Part shown: positions 51,405-62,629 of the stretch, one piece after another
How positions within the stretch are numbered: the first letter of the stretch is position 1
Layout of the letters: the number at the start of each line of letters is the position of its first letter
Assembly (NCBI GenBank): GCA_019843655.1
Contig: JACDQD010000004.1
Location: 14,260,001 to 14,324,000, forward strand
Direction: 5' to 3'
Length of the DNA stretch: 64,000 bases
DNA from: Lethocerus indicus
Taxonomy: Eukaryota; Arthropoda; Insecta; Hemiptera; Belostomatidae
Notes under the pieces: generated by a model
The model's input: the letters and a program-made list of their open reading frames with translations, nothing else
Databases searched by the model: none
Told to the model about the DNA's origin: nothing
Made by a program: the position numbers and the translations under genes

Positions 51405-53933
51405 ATGTAGATATAATTTCTTTCAACACTGCTTATATAGTGCAATTGGCACCTTATGGCCAGTGATGTACTTTGTAATCCAGAATGAACACTTTTTTCT
51501 CATCTACATTAAATTATTATTTGAAAAAAAGGTGATGTATTCTTTGTAATTTCATTAGGATCATGACATTTATCATGGAATGAACTGTGAAGATGGAACA
51601 TGGATGAGCCTGACTAGAGATTTGATTGTTGACTTACAAAAAGGATTGTCTTTTCAAGAAAAACCCAAACGAAAATTGTCTAGGTCCAAGTTTAAGGTAT
51701 TCCTTATTTTATAATGCACAGGACATGAGTTGGGCAGTTTTTAGATGGAAATTTTTTCTGCCTCTTATTTCCACATATATGGAGTTATTTTAAATCTTTT
51801 GATTAATGTATTTCAAATGTTCATAATACTATAAAAAGTCAGTGTATTTTATAAAGAGATGGTTCTATTTTTGTTTGAAATAAACATTGCTCATATAACT
51901 CTGAGACAAATTGATACAAATAATTTATAATTCTTTTGTGGCACCCCTGCAATGTTCAAACCAGTCTTATGTTGAATAGAATACTTTAATAGAATATACC
52001 ATCAGTTATAATGTGTTAATGTGTGGTAATAATATTCCCAGCAATATTTCAATAGTAATATTGCTCTTCTTCATCTGAATATAACAAGAAATGTTAATCT
52101 TGCATAAAACAACAGATGATTACACCATAAACTAATATCTAAAAATAAGATTTAAGATTAATTGCCAAAGTAATAAGCATTATTCTTGATGAAATGGTTT
52201 GGTTTTGTGGTACATTAATTTTGCTTCATTATTTTTTTCAATAGGTATTAATTGACATTTTGGACATAATCGTTTATAGTTAACAATACCTGCTGTGTAA
52301 TTTTTGTTATGTCTTCACCTTTATTATTATTATTATTTAAAAACTCAAAACAGTTATTTAAAGCCACGAAGAAGAGAGTATGAAATTATAACTGTTACTT
52401 CAAATATATGATGCAATAGAAATATATTTTTTTAAATTTAGTGCGTCAATACAAAATGAATTACTTTTTTATGTTTTTAAATTAATTTTAAATCAACTTA
52501 ACTAATCTATTATATTATTAATGCTCCCTGCTTTGGTCTAAAGGTGGAAGAGACAGATTTTATTTTTCCCTCAGTAAATTAATAATTATGTTATAAGCAA
52601 AGCGTATTTTAAATAAACATAATGTTTAAATAAGTTTGACGTGGATGTTTTGGAAATTATTTACAATTTTGCTGAGCCTAGAGGTTGTTTCAGTTTGTAT
52701 TTTTATTTTTTGTAGTTGGCCAGTATACTGTTAGAAGGTTCAGGCTGCTTGGACAATTTGACTTTATCATCTAGTCAACACTTGGCCCAGTTCTATGCTG
52801 CAGCTAAATGGTTTGTACGCCATCAACATTCGGAGACAGGTGGTTGGCCAATTTCCGTCAAGAGGAGGGGAACACAAGGAATGAAAGATTTACAACCAGG
52901 ATGGTCAGTAATGACAGTATTTCAGGTTGTTCCATTGAACATAACTTGAAAATGCAAACAAAATATTTTCAGACGGCAATGGTTCAGACACCCTCTAGGC
53001 ACTGTCTGTCCCAGGTATATCTAAATTACAAGATTTACCGAAGGTTATCTTTTCGAAGGTTATCTGCAATGGGTCAAGGCCATGGAATTTCTGTATTGTC
53101 GCGGGCCTACTATTTATCGGGCGATGATGTCTACCTCGAGGCTGCACTGAAGGCTCTGCTTCCATTCCACTTGCCTAGTCACAACGCCGGAGGCGTCACT
53201 GCCCACTTCTTAGGTCACTTGCCCTGGTATGAGGAGTATCCCACCCAGCCACCCTCATTCGTTCTCAACGGCTTCATTTATTCACTCATTGGACTTTATG
53301 ACCTCCTCACACTCGGTCCCCCAGAACAGGTGAGTCTTGCAATTATTTGGTTGTGTCCCACCAATAAAGAAAACTGAAATGATAGTTGAATTTTCAATTT
53401 CAGATTATCATCACCATCATTATTATTATTATTATTAATCTTGCCTGTCAACATGTGTATTACAAAAATAAAATATTTATTGTGTGTCAATATTATTATA
53501 TTACTTCAGACATAACCTTTAATAGTTAAAAGAATTTATATTACCTAATATTTATTACCTAATAAAAGAAAAAAATAATTTATACACGATTTTATACATA
53601 AAATAATCTATACAAAAAAAATTGCATTCCACTTGAAATAATGCCAGGGGAACAAACATTGTTTTTCAGACCAAAGCTGCAGCAATGTTGTTCCACCAGG
53701 GAATGAATTCACTGAAGAAACTGCTTCTGTTGTTTGATAACGGGTCAGGAAGTAATTACGACCTGCGGCATTTTAGTTTGGGGTGTGCACCAAACCTTGC
53801 CAGATGGGACTACCATGCAACTCACATCAACCAACTCCTTCTGGTTGCCACTATTGACAATGATCCTATAATCTCCAACACAGCACATCGCTGGATAAGG
53901 TATATGTCAGGCAAGAGAGCTCCCCACAATTAA
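48655..53933 (+). CDS. Hsepi: Heparan sulfate D-glucuronyl C5-epimerase, 9 coding exons
   Basis: Golgi enzyme that converts D-glucuronic acid to L-iduronic acid in heparan sulfate after N-sulfation. Nine exons join to 1701 nt (566 residues), close to animal orthologues of about 600. Residues 1-24 ([20 protein letters not shown]) form a type II membrane anchor. Conserved blocks are [92 protein letters not shown] and the C-terminal [15 protein letters not shown]. Tyrosines at about 449, 509 and 527 (EEYPT, NYDLRHF, RWDYHAT) match those implicated in vertebrate catalysis. All exon phases agree. The gene ends RAPHN, like the vertebrate RAKHN. Confidence 0.96.
49254..49400 (+). CDS. Hsepi: Hsepi exon 2
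   Basis: Acceptor TTTGAG ends at 49253; donor GTTAGC at 49401. Reads [20 protein letters not shown] then [16 protein letters not shown], which matches the family's EEIDC and EVFLPF blocks. Confidence 0.85.
49782..49953 (+). CDS. Hsepi: Hsepi exon 3
   Basis: Acceptor TTATAG ends at 49781; donor GTATGT at 49954. Reads [20 protein letters not shown] to [10 protein letters not shown]. Confidence 0.92.
50373..50598 (+). mobile_element. tRNA-derived SINE with 9-bp target duplication
   Basis: A 208-bp insertion (50382-50589) is bounded by TGGATAAAC at 50373-50381 and 50590-50598. Its head GGGTTAGCCTCAGTGGTTCA carries an A box. TTTGAATCTTCCC is a diverged B box about 40 nt later. The tail is A-rich. 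It lies in Hsepi intron 3, in the sense orientation. Confidence 0.8.
50649..50849 (+). CDS. Hsepi: Hsepi exon 4
   Basis: Acceptor GCACAG ends at 50648; donor GTAAAA at 50850. Reads [20 protein letters not shown] and [15 protein letters not shown]. The frame continues beyond the donor for about 100 nt without homology. Confidence 0.92.
51113..51285 (+). CDS. Hsepi: Hsepi exon 5
   Basis: Acceptor TTTTAG ends at 51112; donor GTATTA at 51286. Reads [20 protein letters not shown] then [20 protein letters not shown], a beta-rich part of the epimerase. Confidence 0.88.
51350..51402. repeat. TA microsatellite in Hsepi intron 5
   Basis: About 26 TA units. The 24-bp repeat fragment shared with 35914-35937 follows at 51427-51450. 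Confidence 0.9.
51427..51450. repeat. Shared 24-bp repeat fragment, copy B
   Basis: CACTGCTTATATAGTGCAAT and four more bases, 22 of 24 identical to 35914-35937. Confidence 0.5.
51559..51696 (+). CDS. Hsepi: Hsepi exon 6
   Basis: Acceptor CATTAG ends at 51558; donor GTATTC at 51697. Reads [20 protein letters not shown] then [10 protein letters not shown]. Phase 0 at both ends. Confidence 0.9.
52716..52903 (+). CDS. Hsepi: Hsepi exon 7
   Basis: Acceptor TTGTAG ends at 52715. Reads [40 protein letters not shown] and MKDLQPG. The donor is GTCAGT at 52904, splitting the Trp codon of the conserved PGW. The open frame running past it is not conserved. Confidence 0.88.
53059..53329 (+). CDS. Hsepi: Hsepi exon 8, catalytic region
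   Basis: Acceptor TTCGAAG ends at 53058, a poor pyrimidine tract but the only site restoring [18 protein letters not shown]. Contains [20 protein letters not shown]. Donor GTGAGT at 53330. The intron before it is only 155 nt. Confidence 0.9.
53670..53933 (+). CDS. Hsepi: Hsepi exon 9, C-terminal catalytic region
   Basis: Acceptor TTTCAG ends at 53669; stop TAA at 53931-53933. Reads [20 protein letters not shown] then [18 protein letters not shown], ending GKRAPHN. Confidence 0.95.
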   Translation, partial: TKAAAMLFHQGMNSLKKLLLLFDNGSGSNYDLRHFSLGCAPNLARWDYHATHINQLLLVATIDNDPIISNTAHRWIRYMSGKRAPHN

Positions 53934-54963
53934 TACTTTTGTGTATGCCATCAAAGCAAAGTCCACAAATTATTTTTTCCTGGGCTAAATAGGAGGGGAG
54001 GGTTCATGGAAAAACAAAATGGTGTCCTGGCAATATGTGAATGTATATTCACATGTGAATTATATGAATGTTCAGCATATTCAGTATTCTGCATGGGTCC
54101 GATGATAAGTACAAAGAGACAATCTTGATATAGAATGTAAGATAACTGTCTGAACATAGAAAATTATCTTGAATGTATTATTTTTAACACTATTTATATT
54201 TTTTAATTAAAAAATGTAATTATTGTCAGTAAAAATGTAGAGATATTGAATAAAGGTATAACTAAATACAGACAGACACACACAGATAGACACACAAATT
54301 ATGTACATACAGTAAAATACATTCCAATCTCCATTACTCTCTTTGTTACTTAAGGTAGTTAATTTTTTTTGTATTAATCTTTGGGGCTGGGAAAGTGTAA
54401 ATATTATCATGTAGTTTAAATGATGTTGTGTTTATAAATCAGATTGGAAAAAATATTACAATTATATTCATATATAGCTTTAGAATATTCCTATAATTTT
54501 GTGGCTGTGCTGTTTTGGTAATTTGACTTACACATTGTCAGACCTGGGCATTCGCCTGAGAAATCGGTCCCGTCTATTCATTTTTATTAACTTCTGACTT
54601 TTTTATCCCTTATTTATTCACATAACTTGATTTTCTGAAAGAGTATTCAAGGTTCAAGTTAATGCTGATATCAGTTATGCATCAGTAAGAAAGGATTTAG
54701 TTACCAGTGTATTGTATTATGTACACAATACAGTATTTTTTTTATTTTAAAAATTCGATAGAATTTGCAACCTACTACTTATTATTATTTATTAATTGTT
54801 GATATCTTATGTTTAAGTTGTTTGATGTTGTCCCTTTAAGTGCTGATAATGAAGGCCAATTAAATTTTTATGGGGAAAGGGTGGTATTTAGTTCTTGACT
54901 TTCAGTTTTGTGTTAATTCTTCACAGCAAACAATATTATTTGATTTATTATCTGATATTTTAT

Positions 54964-54965
<2 letters not shown>

Positions 54966-55054
<89 letters not shown>
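54966..55054. repeat. AC/AT compound microsatellite
   Basis: AC repeat followed by a long AT repeat, about 1 kb downstream of the Hsepi stop. Confidence 0.95.
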
Positions 55055-55058
<4 letters not shown>

Positions 55059-58000
55059 AAAATAACAAGAATGAAAACTGAAAATTTAGAAAGAAATATA
55101 TAATTCCACCCATTTGGAAATATTTCCTTCTTGAATATTTTGAGTTTAGAAAAATAATATTTTTAAAATATACGCTGCTGAAACTTTGTGCCACAGCAGG
55201 ATCGTGGTAGAATGCATCTAACAGCTTTGCTATTTGTTGTTTTTTAGAACTTAAAAGACTGTGACTGGAATGTCTGTTTTCATTTTGGGAAATATTAAGA
55301 ATCCGTTCTGACTAGGAGACTGTGAATCATTGTCTTGGAATTTGTCCGTTCCGTGAATGCTTCTTTTGTTAGGATAGGGTAGTTCAAAGGATTAAAATAT
55401 TGAGGTTATAGATTTAAATGTATATATGTATTTATTGAATACTGTTCAGGGTGTTTCTAGTACTTGTGCACGCTTTGATAGTTGGATTATCTGTTCATTG
55501 TTGAATTGAAACAATCAGCATTCCATAGAATCTTAAAATTTAATATTAGCAATATTCATTTTGGTTTCCACCTATAAACTGATTGTCATTTACACAATTT
55601 GTGATGTTTGATTGTACCCTTTTTTATGTAAGTGTAATGTGTGGATGTTTGCATGGTTGCACACTTCAAATTATCACCTTCTATGAAGGCTGCATATTGT
55701 CACTTTTCTCTGATTCATTTTTTAAATGAATTTGCTATATAAAATAGACAAGGTGTATTACTATAACTGGGAGTAGAGAGGTGTAAATATCTGATGAATT
55801 ATAAAATTTATTGACATTGTTTTAACCTTATTTTATTATGCATGTGCTTATGATGTTTTTGTTTCTATGCTGTATCTATCAAGGTAGATACATTTTCGTT
55901 GTTTCAGTTGCGTTACACCTTTTGCAGAATTGTGAAATAGTTAATTACTCACATTCTGATCGAAAATTAAATTAACTTTAATGAATATTTTATACCTTGG
56001 ATAAGTATTCTGAAGTTACGTACTGCATTTTCTTGTAAAGATGATTGAGTTTCAAATTTTATTTACATTGGAAATATTTAAATAATTGTTAATGTTTTAA
56101 TCAATAGGAAAAAGTGCTGGAGAAGTGCAGTTAAATAAATATTTAAAATGTTTATTAGTAATTAAAAAAAGAAAATAGAAATAGAAATTGTTATCAGGGT
56201 TGACTATATGTATGGTAGATTTGATTGAATTGTTAATGTGTTGTATTTGTTGAATTTACTTACCTGTTCTGAGAGCTTTATCAATTTCTTATTTAAGTTT
56301 GAATAAAAGATAGTACCAATTATTCAATGAAATAGAAAACTGGCCATTATATGAACACATATGAAAATGAAAGATATCTGCATGATATTGGACCAGATTA
56401 TAATATTGTTGCTAATTTTCATCATTTAAATTACACTACTGAAATGTTTAGAATTCCTGTTTAAAAAATTATTTTGAATGAAAGAAATTGGTATATTTGC
56501 TTATTTCATTATCTGTCCAGTTCAAATCCATTTTAGAATTGATAACAATTTCATTTTAACGGATTGACCCAATTATATTCTCATTTTTTAAAAATCTTTT
56601 ATGACAACATAGTTTTAATCAATTTTCATCCTAATTTTATATTCTGTTAATTATTCTGAAATTAATTTAATATTTATTTCTTATTAGTGCTTGTATTATT
56701 TTAAAATATGTTTTGTTGGAAGTTTTAAACAAAATTTGCAGTATTTCTGATTATTTCTGGTTATCATGTTCTATTATATTTCTTGAACAATATAAATGAA
56801 CTTGAAATGCTTTTTATTTAGTTATTACATTTATTTCCAAAGAATATTTAAGATTTATATGAAGTTTTAAATGATAGCATTTATTTTCCCTAATCTATTG
56901 GTTCATTCTAATGGCACTTGAATGTTGCAGTAAGTTTACTTACCTTGAGGACTATTCCAATTGTATTTATCTGATTCTTTTAGAATGTGAATGCTGCATG
57001 CTAATTAAATTAATTTCTACTGTTTGTTTTTCTGGTGTATATATTTGGTCAGTGCTAATATTAAGCCCCTCCAAAATTTTCATTTTAATTTAAGAATTTA
57101 TGTAGAGAATTTTCATTTACAGGTGTATTTTAATGGGGAAATATTAGAGTAACATTTGAGCAATTTTCAACTGACTCATTCATCTTCAATTGTCAATTAT
57201 TATGTTTTAAATTTATAAGGGTTGTGTAATTTGTACTTCATTCTGAGCGAGTGTGTGAGTGAGTGATTGAGAGAAGGAGAGAGAGCTGTATACTAATATT
57301 ATATGCAGTGCATCATTATTAAAAAGTAGAGAATATTTTATATATGTGAATGACAAGAGTTAACTTTTCACTATAAAACTAGTGATAAATGACATTTTAA
57401 TCATGCTTATATATATATTTTACTAAGGTTATCTTATAGTTGTGTAGGTGGGTAAAAAATTAAGATGAAATGATTAAAAATTAATCTGAAAGCGGTGGAT
57501 TCGGTACCAAAATATAATAGTTCTAGATATTAGCTGTCAAGGTTATTGCCATAAGGAAGGTTTAAGTGTCATGTATACCTTACATTTATCTTATTCTTAT
57601 TTTTGAGAATGTGAGCATTTTCTTTAAGGAAGTTTGTTTCCACAAATCATTAATATTACTTTGTAGAAATTTAATAAGAAATCAATGTTAGAACTTGTTC
57701 ACCAAAACCAAGAAATCATTTCCTTTTGTCTGTGGAAATTTCTTCAATTTTGATAGTAAATTGAAATGATTATCATGGAAACTAACTATTTAGAACTTTT
57801 ATTTAGTATTTGCCCCAATATAAATGTTTAAAAAAGACTTCTGTTCCAGTTTTATATTTTTTGTTGATTTCATGGAACAAGCAAATGTACATAAATGAGG
57901 AATTAAGTCGCATAATACAATACCTTAGAGGAGTATAGTAAATGAAAGAATGCATGGGACTTGTATTAACTTATATAGGACTTTTTAACCATAAATTTCA

Positions 58001-58565
58001 AGTATTGAATGAATGAGAAATTTATGGTAAAATGTCTGTTTCTGCCACTCTTCCTTTTTCACCTTCTCCATATTTACCTTGTTTCTTTAATTGTGTGCAG
58101 TGCAATATTATGAAAAGTTGTTGCATTTCAATTACTTTTAAAGCCAATATTGTACTTTGTATTTGTCTGTCTCTTTATCTTCATATTAGCAATGTGTGTT
58201 ATGTATGTTCAGATTTTACATTTAAAAACCACATGTTTTCAAATTACAGCTGTCTAGTTTCTATTAGACCAGTAGGGTGTCATAGAATTTTGAGCTTATT
58301 ATTATTATTAATATATTATATATTTAACATACAAACAGTCAGTGCTCATTGTTTATGGCATAAAATGATGATCCCAAAGATGTTTTTCATGTTTCACAAA
58401 ATCGTTTTTCATCTTCAAATTTGTTTTGCTGTCTTCCTCTCATGATAAAATATAAGTTCAACATGATGTCTGGTTGGTCATATATAATTGAACCTTTGAG
58501 TTTAAAATATCATTGAATTTAATGATAAAGTGATGATTGTTCCTTTTTTCATTTGTAGATTTTGA

Positions 58566-58574
<9 letters not shown>

Positions 58575-58655
<81 letters not shown>
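58575..58655. repeat. Interrupted TA microsatellite
   Basis: Two TA blocks separated by CA, each around 40 bp. Confidence 0.95.
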
Positions 58656-58659
<4 letters not shown>

Positions 58660-59463
58660 CAGTAAAACAACTCTTATTTACTAAAAAATTAATGTTCAGA
58701 TAAAATTGTGCCCAACATGCCATGAAAAATTGATAGATGCCACTGTTCTGTAATATATATAGCAATCTAACACTAACAATATTCTTTGATGTTTAAATGA
58801 GTACTGCTTAAGATTTAGTCAATTATGTGCAATAGGTTTCATTGTTTCTGATATTGTGCAATTATTGTTAACATAAAGAAATTAGATTTATATTTTTTAT
58901 GTAAAAAATGAAAAAATAACGCAAAAAGACTATAAAAAGATGAAACTCCCCTTTTCTCCCGTACATATCCTCTCCTAGTACAAATTGTACCTTTTAATTA
59001 ATCTAAGTATGTTATTGTCCTGTAATTATTTTTTAGCAATAAAGCGAATATAATAGAATAAGATAGACACTGTATTTCAAGATTTGGGATAATTCTTTTG
59101 CAGTGAAACCTCAGTATATTGACTTAATAGTGAAGCAAAACAAAACGAACTAAATTATACAGAGGGCAGTAGACTAGTCCAACATTGCAGATTAACATAG
59201 TAATAGCCAGTTAGAATGGGTTTTGCTGAAGTGTATGCTTTAGAATATAAGATATGTTTGCTGGTAATCATACTATTGTTACTATCTTGATTATTTTAAT
59301 TCCAGTTTATTTATTTTTTAATCTAATCTTGATTAAAGTCAATACTCTAACACATGTTATATTATAATAACCTATGATATTCTACATACCTATGATACAA
59401 CAGTCAAAATCATGATCTTGGAATTGGCTTGCAATTGTGTGTATTTGATTTACTGTACATGAA

Positions 59464-59465
<2 letters not shown>

Positions 59466-59513
<48 letters not shown>
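59466..59513. repeat. TA microsatellite
   Basis: About 24 TA units in the Hsepi downstream region. Confidence 0.95.
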
Positions 59514-59515
<2 letters not shown>

Positions 59516-60226
59516 AAACAATGTTTGGATTCAGTAGTTTCCCTGATTTATCTCTGTTGGGATGTGGGTCACTGAAGGGTATTATTGTTCATTAGAATCA
59601 CATTTTACATTAGTTGTTACTTACCATTATAATCGTTTGCAAGTGGGACCAATTTTAGTTATCATTTATTTTGTTATAATATTAAGGTTTATTTTTGTTC
59701 ATTTATTGAAACAAATTACTGCACTTTGTTACATACGAGACTTCCAGAATCATGCTCTCGAAAATAGGATGAATGCAGACATTTTCAGAGCTTGGTTCCA
59801 TTCTTTGCAAAATGTGGTTATGTCGCTACTTTGAGATAATCACCTTTTTATCTTTTTCTTTTTTCAATTTATAAACTCTGACTTGGAGATATATAATACA
59901 CATAGGTTACAGATATATTTTCTTACCTTAACACGACATGTTTACTTGCCTGGAATTATAACAAATTATCCATTATGAAGTAGTTTTTAACTAGTGAAGT
60001 GACAATAACAATATAATTAATAAAGTACCTTTTTTAAACATTATGACATATGGACCTGGACCTACTACTTACTAGTCAAGAAACATGTTTTTTGTATAGT
60101 GAACATATCATTTATGTTCCACTTAAAATATAATCATTCCAATACATTATTGTAAAGCATTATTATTGAAATAAAGTGTTTCTTGGATTCGTGTGTTTCT
60201 GTCTCCTCTCCCTGGTTTGGTTTTTT

Positions 60227-60263
60227 GCTAGACCGGTTTCGGCTGCTCGCCATCTTCAGTAGC
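60227..60263 (-). ncRNA. Candidate minimal hammerhead ribozyme
   Basis: On the minus strand: stem I strand GCTA, core CTGAAGA, an extra T, stem II GGC-GAGCA-GCC, core GAAA, and a tiny palindromic stem III (ACCGGT including A15.1 and T16.1). Then comes C17 as the cleavage site and stem I strand TAGC. The core order CUGANGA ... GAAA ... UH and closing stem I match the hammerhead consensus. The extra nucleotide between A9 and stem II departs from consensus, though a similar insertion is known in an active viroid hammerhead. Activity is inferred, not shown. Confidence 0.45.
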
Positions 60264-60597
60264 GCACTTTGGATGTTTTTTGGGCATCCTCACTGCACTG
60301 TCACTTGTACTGTGGTGGTTGTCTGTTTGTCGTATGTATATATATGTTTCTTGTTATTGTGTTTTTGGGGGATGTTGTTTGTCTTATTTGGGTTGGGAGG
60401 GATTTTGTTAATCGGCTTAAGTCTTTGTCGGATTATCGGTCAAATATATATTTTATGACACAACTGGTCACAACTATTAGTTCTGACTTCCAAATATACG
60501 ACAGGGAACCTATCTGGTATTGTGCATTTACGATCATAAGAGTTTTCCTGTTGATTCAAAATTTATTGAAAAAAGTATATATTTAGTAATATAGTTA

Positions 60598-61160
60598 ATA
60601 GGTGCAAGTGCTCTCAACGAACTTTAGTTAAGTACATTTCCGCACCACCCTCAGGGGGCGCCAGTTTTTCGGTGCAAGTGCTCTCAACGAACTTTAGTTA
60701 AGTACATTTCCGCACCACACTCAAGGGGGCGCTGGGGTTTCGGTGCAAGTGCACTCAACGAACTTTAGTTAAGTACATTTCCGCACCACCCTCAGGGGGC
60801 GCCAGTTTATCTGTGCAAGTGCTCTCAACGAACTTTAGTTAAGTACATTTCCGCACCACACTCAAGGGGGCGCTGGGGTTTCGGTGCAAGTGCACTCAAC
60901 GAACTTTAGTTAAGTACATTTCCGCACCACCCTCAGGGGGCGCCAGTTTATCTGTGCAAGTGCTCTCAACGAACTTTAGTTAAGTACATCTCCGCACCAC
61001 ACTCAAGGGGGCGCTGGTGTATCGGTGCAAGTGCACTCAACGAACTTTAGTTAAGTACATTTCCGCACCACACTCAAGGGGGCGCTGGTGTATCGGTGCA
61101 AGTGCACTCAACTAACTTTAGTTAAGTACATTTCCGCACCACCCTCAGGGGGAGCTAGTT
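60598..61160. repeat. 70/71-bp tandem repeat array, 8 units
   Basis: Units start (at GGTGCAAGTG or its variant) at 60601, 60671, 60742, 60812, 60883, 60953, 61024 and 61095. Two unit types alternate (CCAGTTTATCTG versus CTGGGGTTTCGG leads) between 60742 and 61023, giving a 141-bp higher-order period. The core ACGAACTTTAGTTAAGTAC is nearly invariant and identical to that of copy 1. Confidence 0.95.
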
Positions 61161-61165
61161 CTTTA

Positions 61166-61933
61166 GTACCATCCGGGTTTTCCCACAATCTGTCCACAGT
61201 GGTCTCAAAGTGAGATATATTTGCACTATAAGGGAAAGTTCAAAAATTGAAATTTGTTTAAATTTTCTGAATATGGCTAAATATATGGCTCAATATGGCC
61301 CCCATGCGGATATACTCATTCGCATGCATACATTGACGTAGTCAAATGTTCTGAGACACAGAAAATTCTGTTTCTTGGATAGATCTTATTTCCTTATAGT
61401 TGATGAACGGCTCGAACATCCAAAACTTTCAGTTTTATGTAAGTTGACAGAGAACAAAGCGAAACATTAAAATATGTTTAATGGGGAAACATTTTTGCTG
61501 CTCTATGGAGACGAACACATTTAACGTATTCGAGCGACGACACACCATTTTCCGCTTCCACTCCAGTCCTATTTGTTCGTCCGCCAGTTACCGAGGGTAA
61601 AAAACGATTTTTTTATATGCGCTTCTCTCGAATTTCAAATGTTTACTTACCGTGAATGGAGCACCAATCTTTTCAGTAGTATTTCTAGCGGGATATTAAA
61701 ACAATATTTAATGGCAATCGTTTTATTTTTATATCGGCGTACGGTTAACCATCGTTACGCCACCACTGCCTCCAAGCGTTAAAACTATGTTTAAGGGCTG
61801 CAATCGATTATATAACTCATTTACCTTTAAAAATATCCTCTAATACTGAAATATAGTTTTTTATTCGCTACTATCAATACAAGCGTTAGAACCAATAACG
61901 CATCGCGCATCCGATGTTTAATAAACGGGGAAA
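61166..61933. other. Intergenic DNA between repeat element and minus-strand gene
   Basis: CpG becomes frequent again from about 61.5 kb. A minus-strand AATAAA (complement of TTTATT at 61859-61864) lies about 70 nt past the stop of the minus-strand gene and is a plausible polyadenylation signal. No other gene seen. Confidence 0.45.
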
Positions 61934-62629
61934 TCAAGTTTGAGCCGTCGAGAATCCCTTTATGAAAGCTTTGGTCTTGGAATAATTTTTATACAGCCAG
62001 GTCAGAGGATTATATCCGTTTGGAAGAATTTCTCTCCAGTCGATATCAGGCCGGGAGGTGGAAGCCCGAGGTGGGGGACAAGGGCTGGGGCAAGGTGCGG
62101 CCACCAGCTGGGCCCGCGACATCGACCCCACGTACTCCTCCACTCGTCCACCAACCCTCGTCTCACCTCCCTCCTCCTCCTCCTTCTCCATCTCTTCCTC
62201 CTTCTTCCCAGACTGGCTTCTTCCTTCCAACTCCCCGTCGGGATCGACGTACATAAATCTCTCCCGTCCCAATTTTTCGACAACTCTAACCCCGTCCGAA
62301 TAGGTGAGGTAGCGCGTCCTCGATCTGGTGACGATAATAGTGCCGTAATTGGGGGTGGCGGAGGCGGCAGAAGATGGCGCACTCTTGTATGACTGCTCGG
62401 AGTCTGCCCCCAACCCACCAGAGGGGTCCAGCATCCTATTCACTTCCACCTCTGCCCCCGGCGGTCCCACCCAATCTTCTTTTCCTTCCCTACCGCTCCC
62501 CCTCCCGTTCCCTCCGTTCGTTTTTGGTTTTTCGTCAGTCGAGTGATCCAACGGTTCGTCCGGTTCTGCCTCCTCCTTTAGCTCGTCTTCACGGTCGCTT
62601 CTCACCATCGCGGTTTCCACCCGCGAGTC
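61934..62629 (-). CDS. Unrecognised gene, exon 2 (terminal)
   Basis: Acceptor ATTTTTCAG on the minus strand ends at 62630; stop TGA at 61936-61934. Opens DSRVETAMVRSDREDELKEE. Competing plus-strand frames over the same DNA are proline/serine-rich shadows. Confidence 0.6.
   Translation of the reverse strand, partial: DSRVETAMVRSDREDELKEEAEPDEPLDHSTDEKPKTNGGNGRGSGREGKEDWVGPPGAEVEVNRMLDPSGGLGADSEQSYKSAPSSAASATPNYGTIIVTRSRTRYLTYSDGVRVVEKLGRERFMYVDPDGELEGRSQSGKKEEEMEKEEEEGGETRVGGRVEEYVGSMSRAQLVAAPCPSPCPPPRASTSRPDIDWREILPNGYNPLTWLYKNYSKTKAFIKGFSTAQT

Larger units (their letters stand above)
53934..60186 (+). other. Hsepi 3' UTR and AT-rich downstream DNA
   Basis: No coding sequence recognised. 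AATAAA hexamers include 54249-54254, about 316 nt after the stop, and 59038-59043. Microsatellites are AC/AT at about 54966-55054, TA at 58575-58655 (two blocks) and TA at 59466-59513. CpG is rare. The listed open frames contain low-complexity or no recognisable protein. Confidence 0.5.
60187..61165. mobile_element. Interspersed element with 70-bp tandem array, copy 2
   Basis: The module at 60187-60595 matches 18725-18980, starting TTCGTGTGTTTCTGTCTCC and sharing TTGTACTGTGGTGGTTGTCT, TTTTGTTAATC and AAATTTATTGAAAAA. It is longer, with two extra internal segments (about 60264-60300 and 60448-60555). It is followed by eight 70/71-bp repeats. The fuller module suggests this copy is closer to the parental element. 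Sequence right of about 61165 is not shared with copy 1. Confidence 0.75.

Noticed and set aside
60183..60586. Membrane-like frames of 91 and 105 codons
   Set aside because: They lie in the T-rich unique module of the repeat element, overlap each other in different frames, and are not intact in copy 1.
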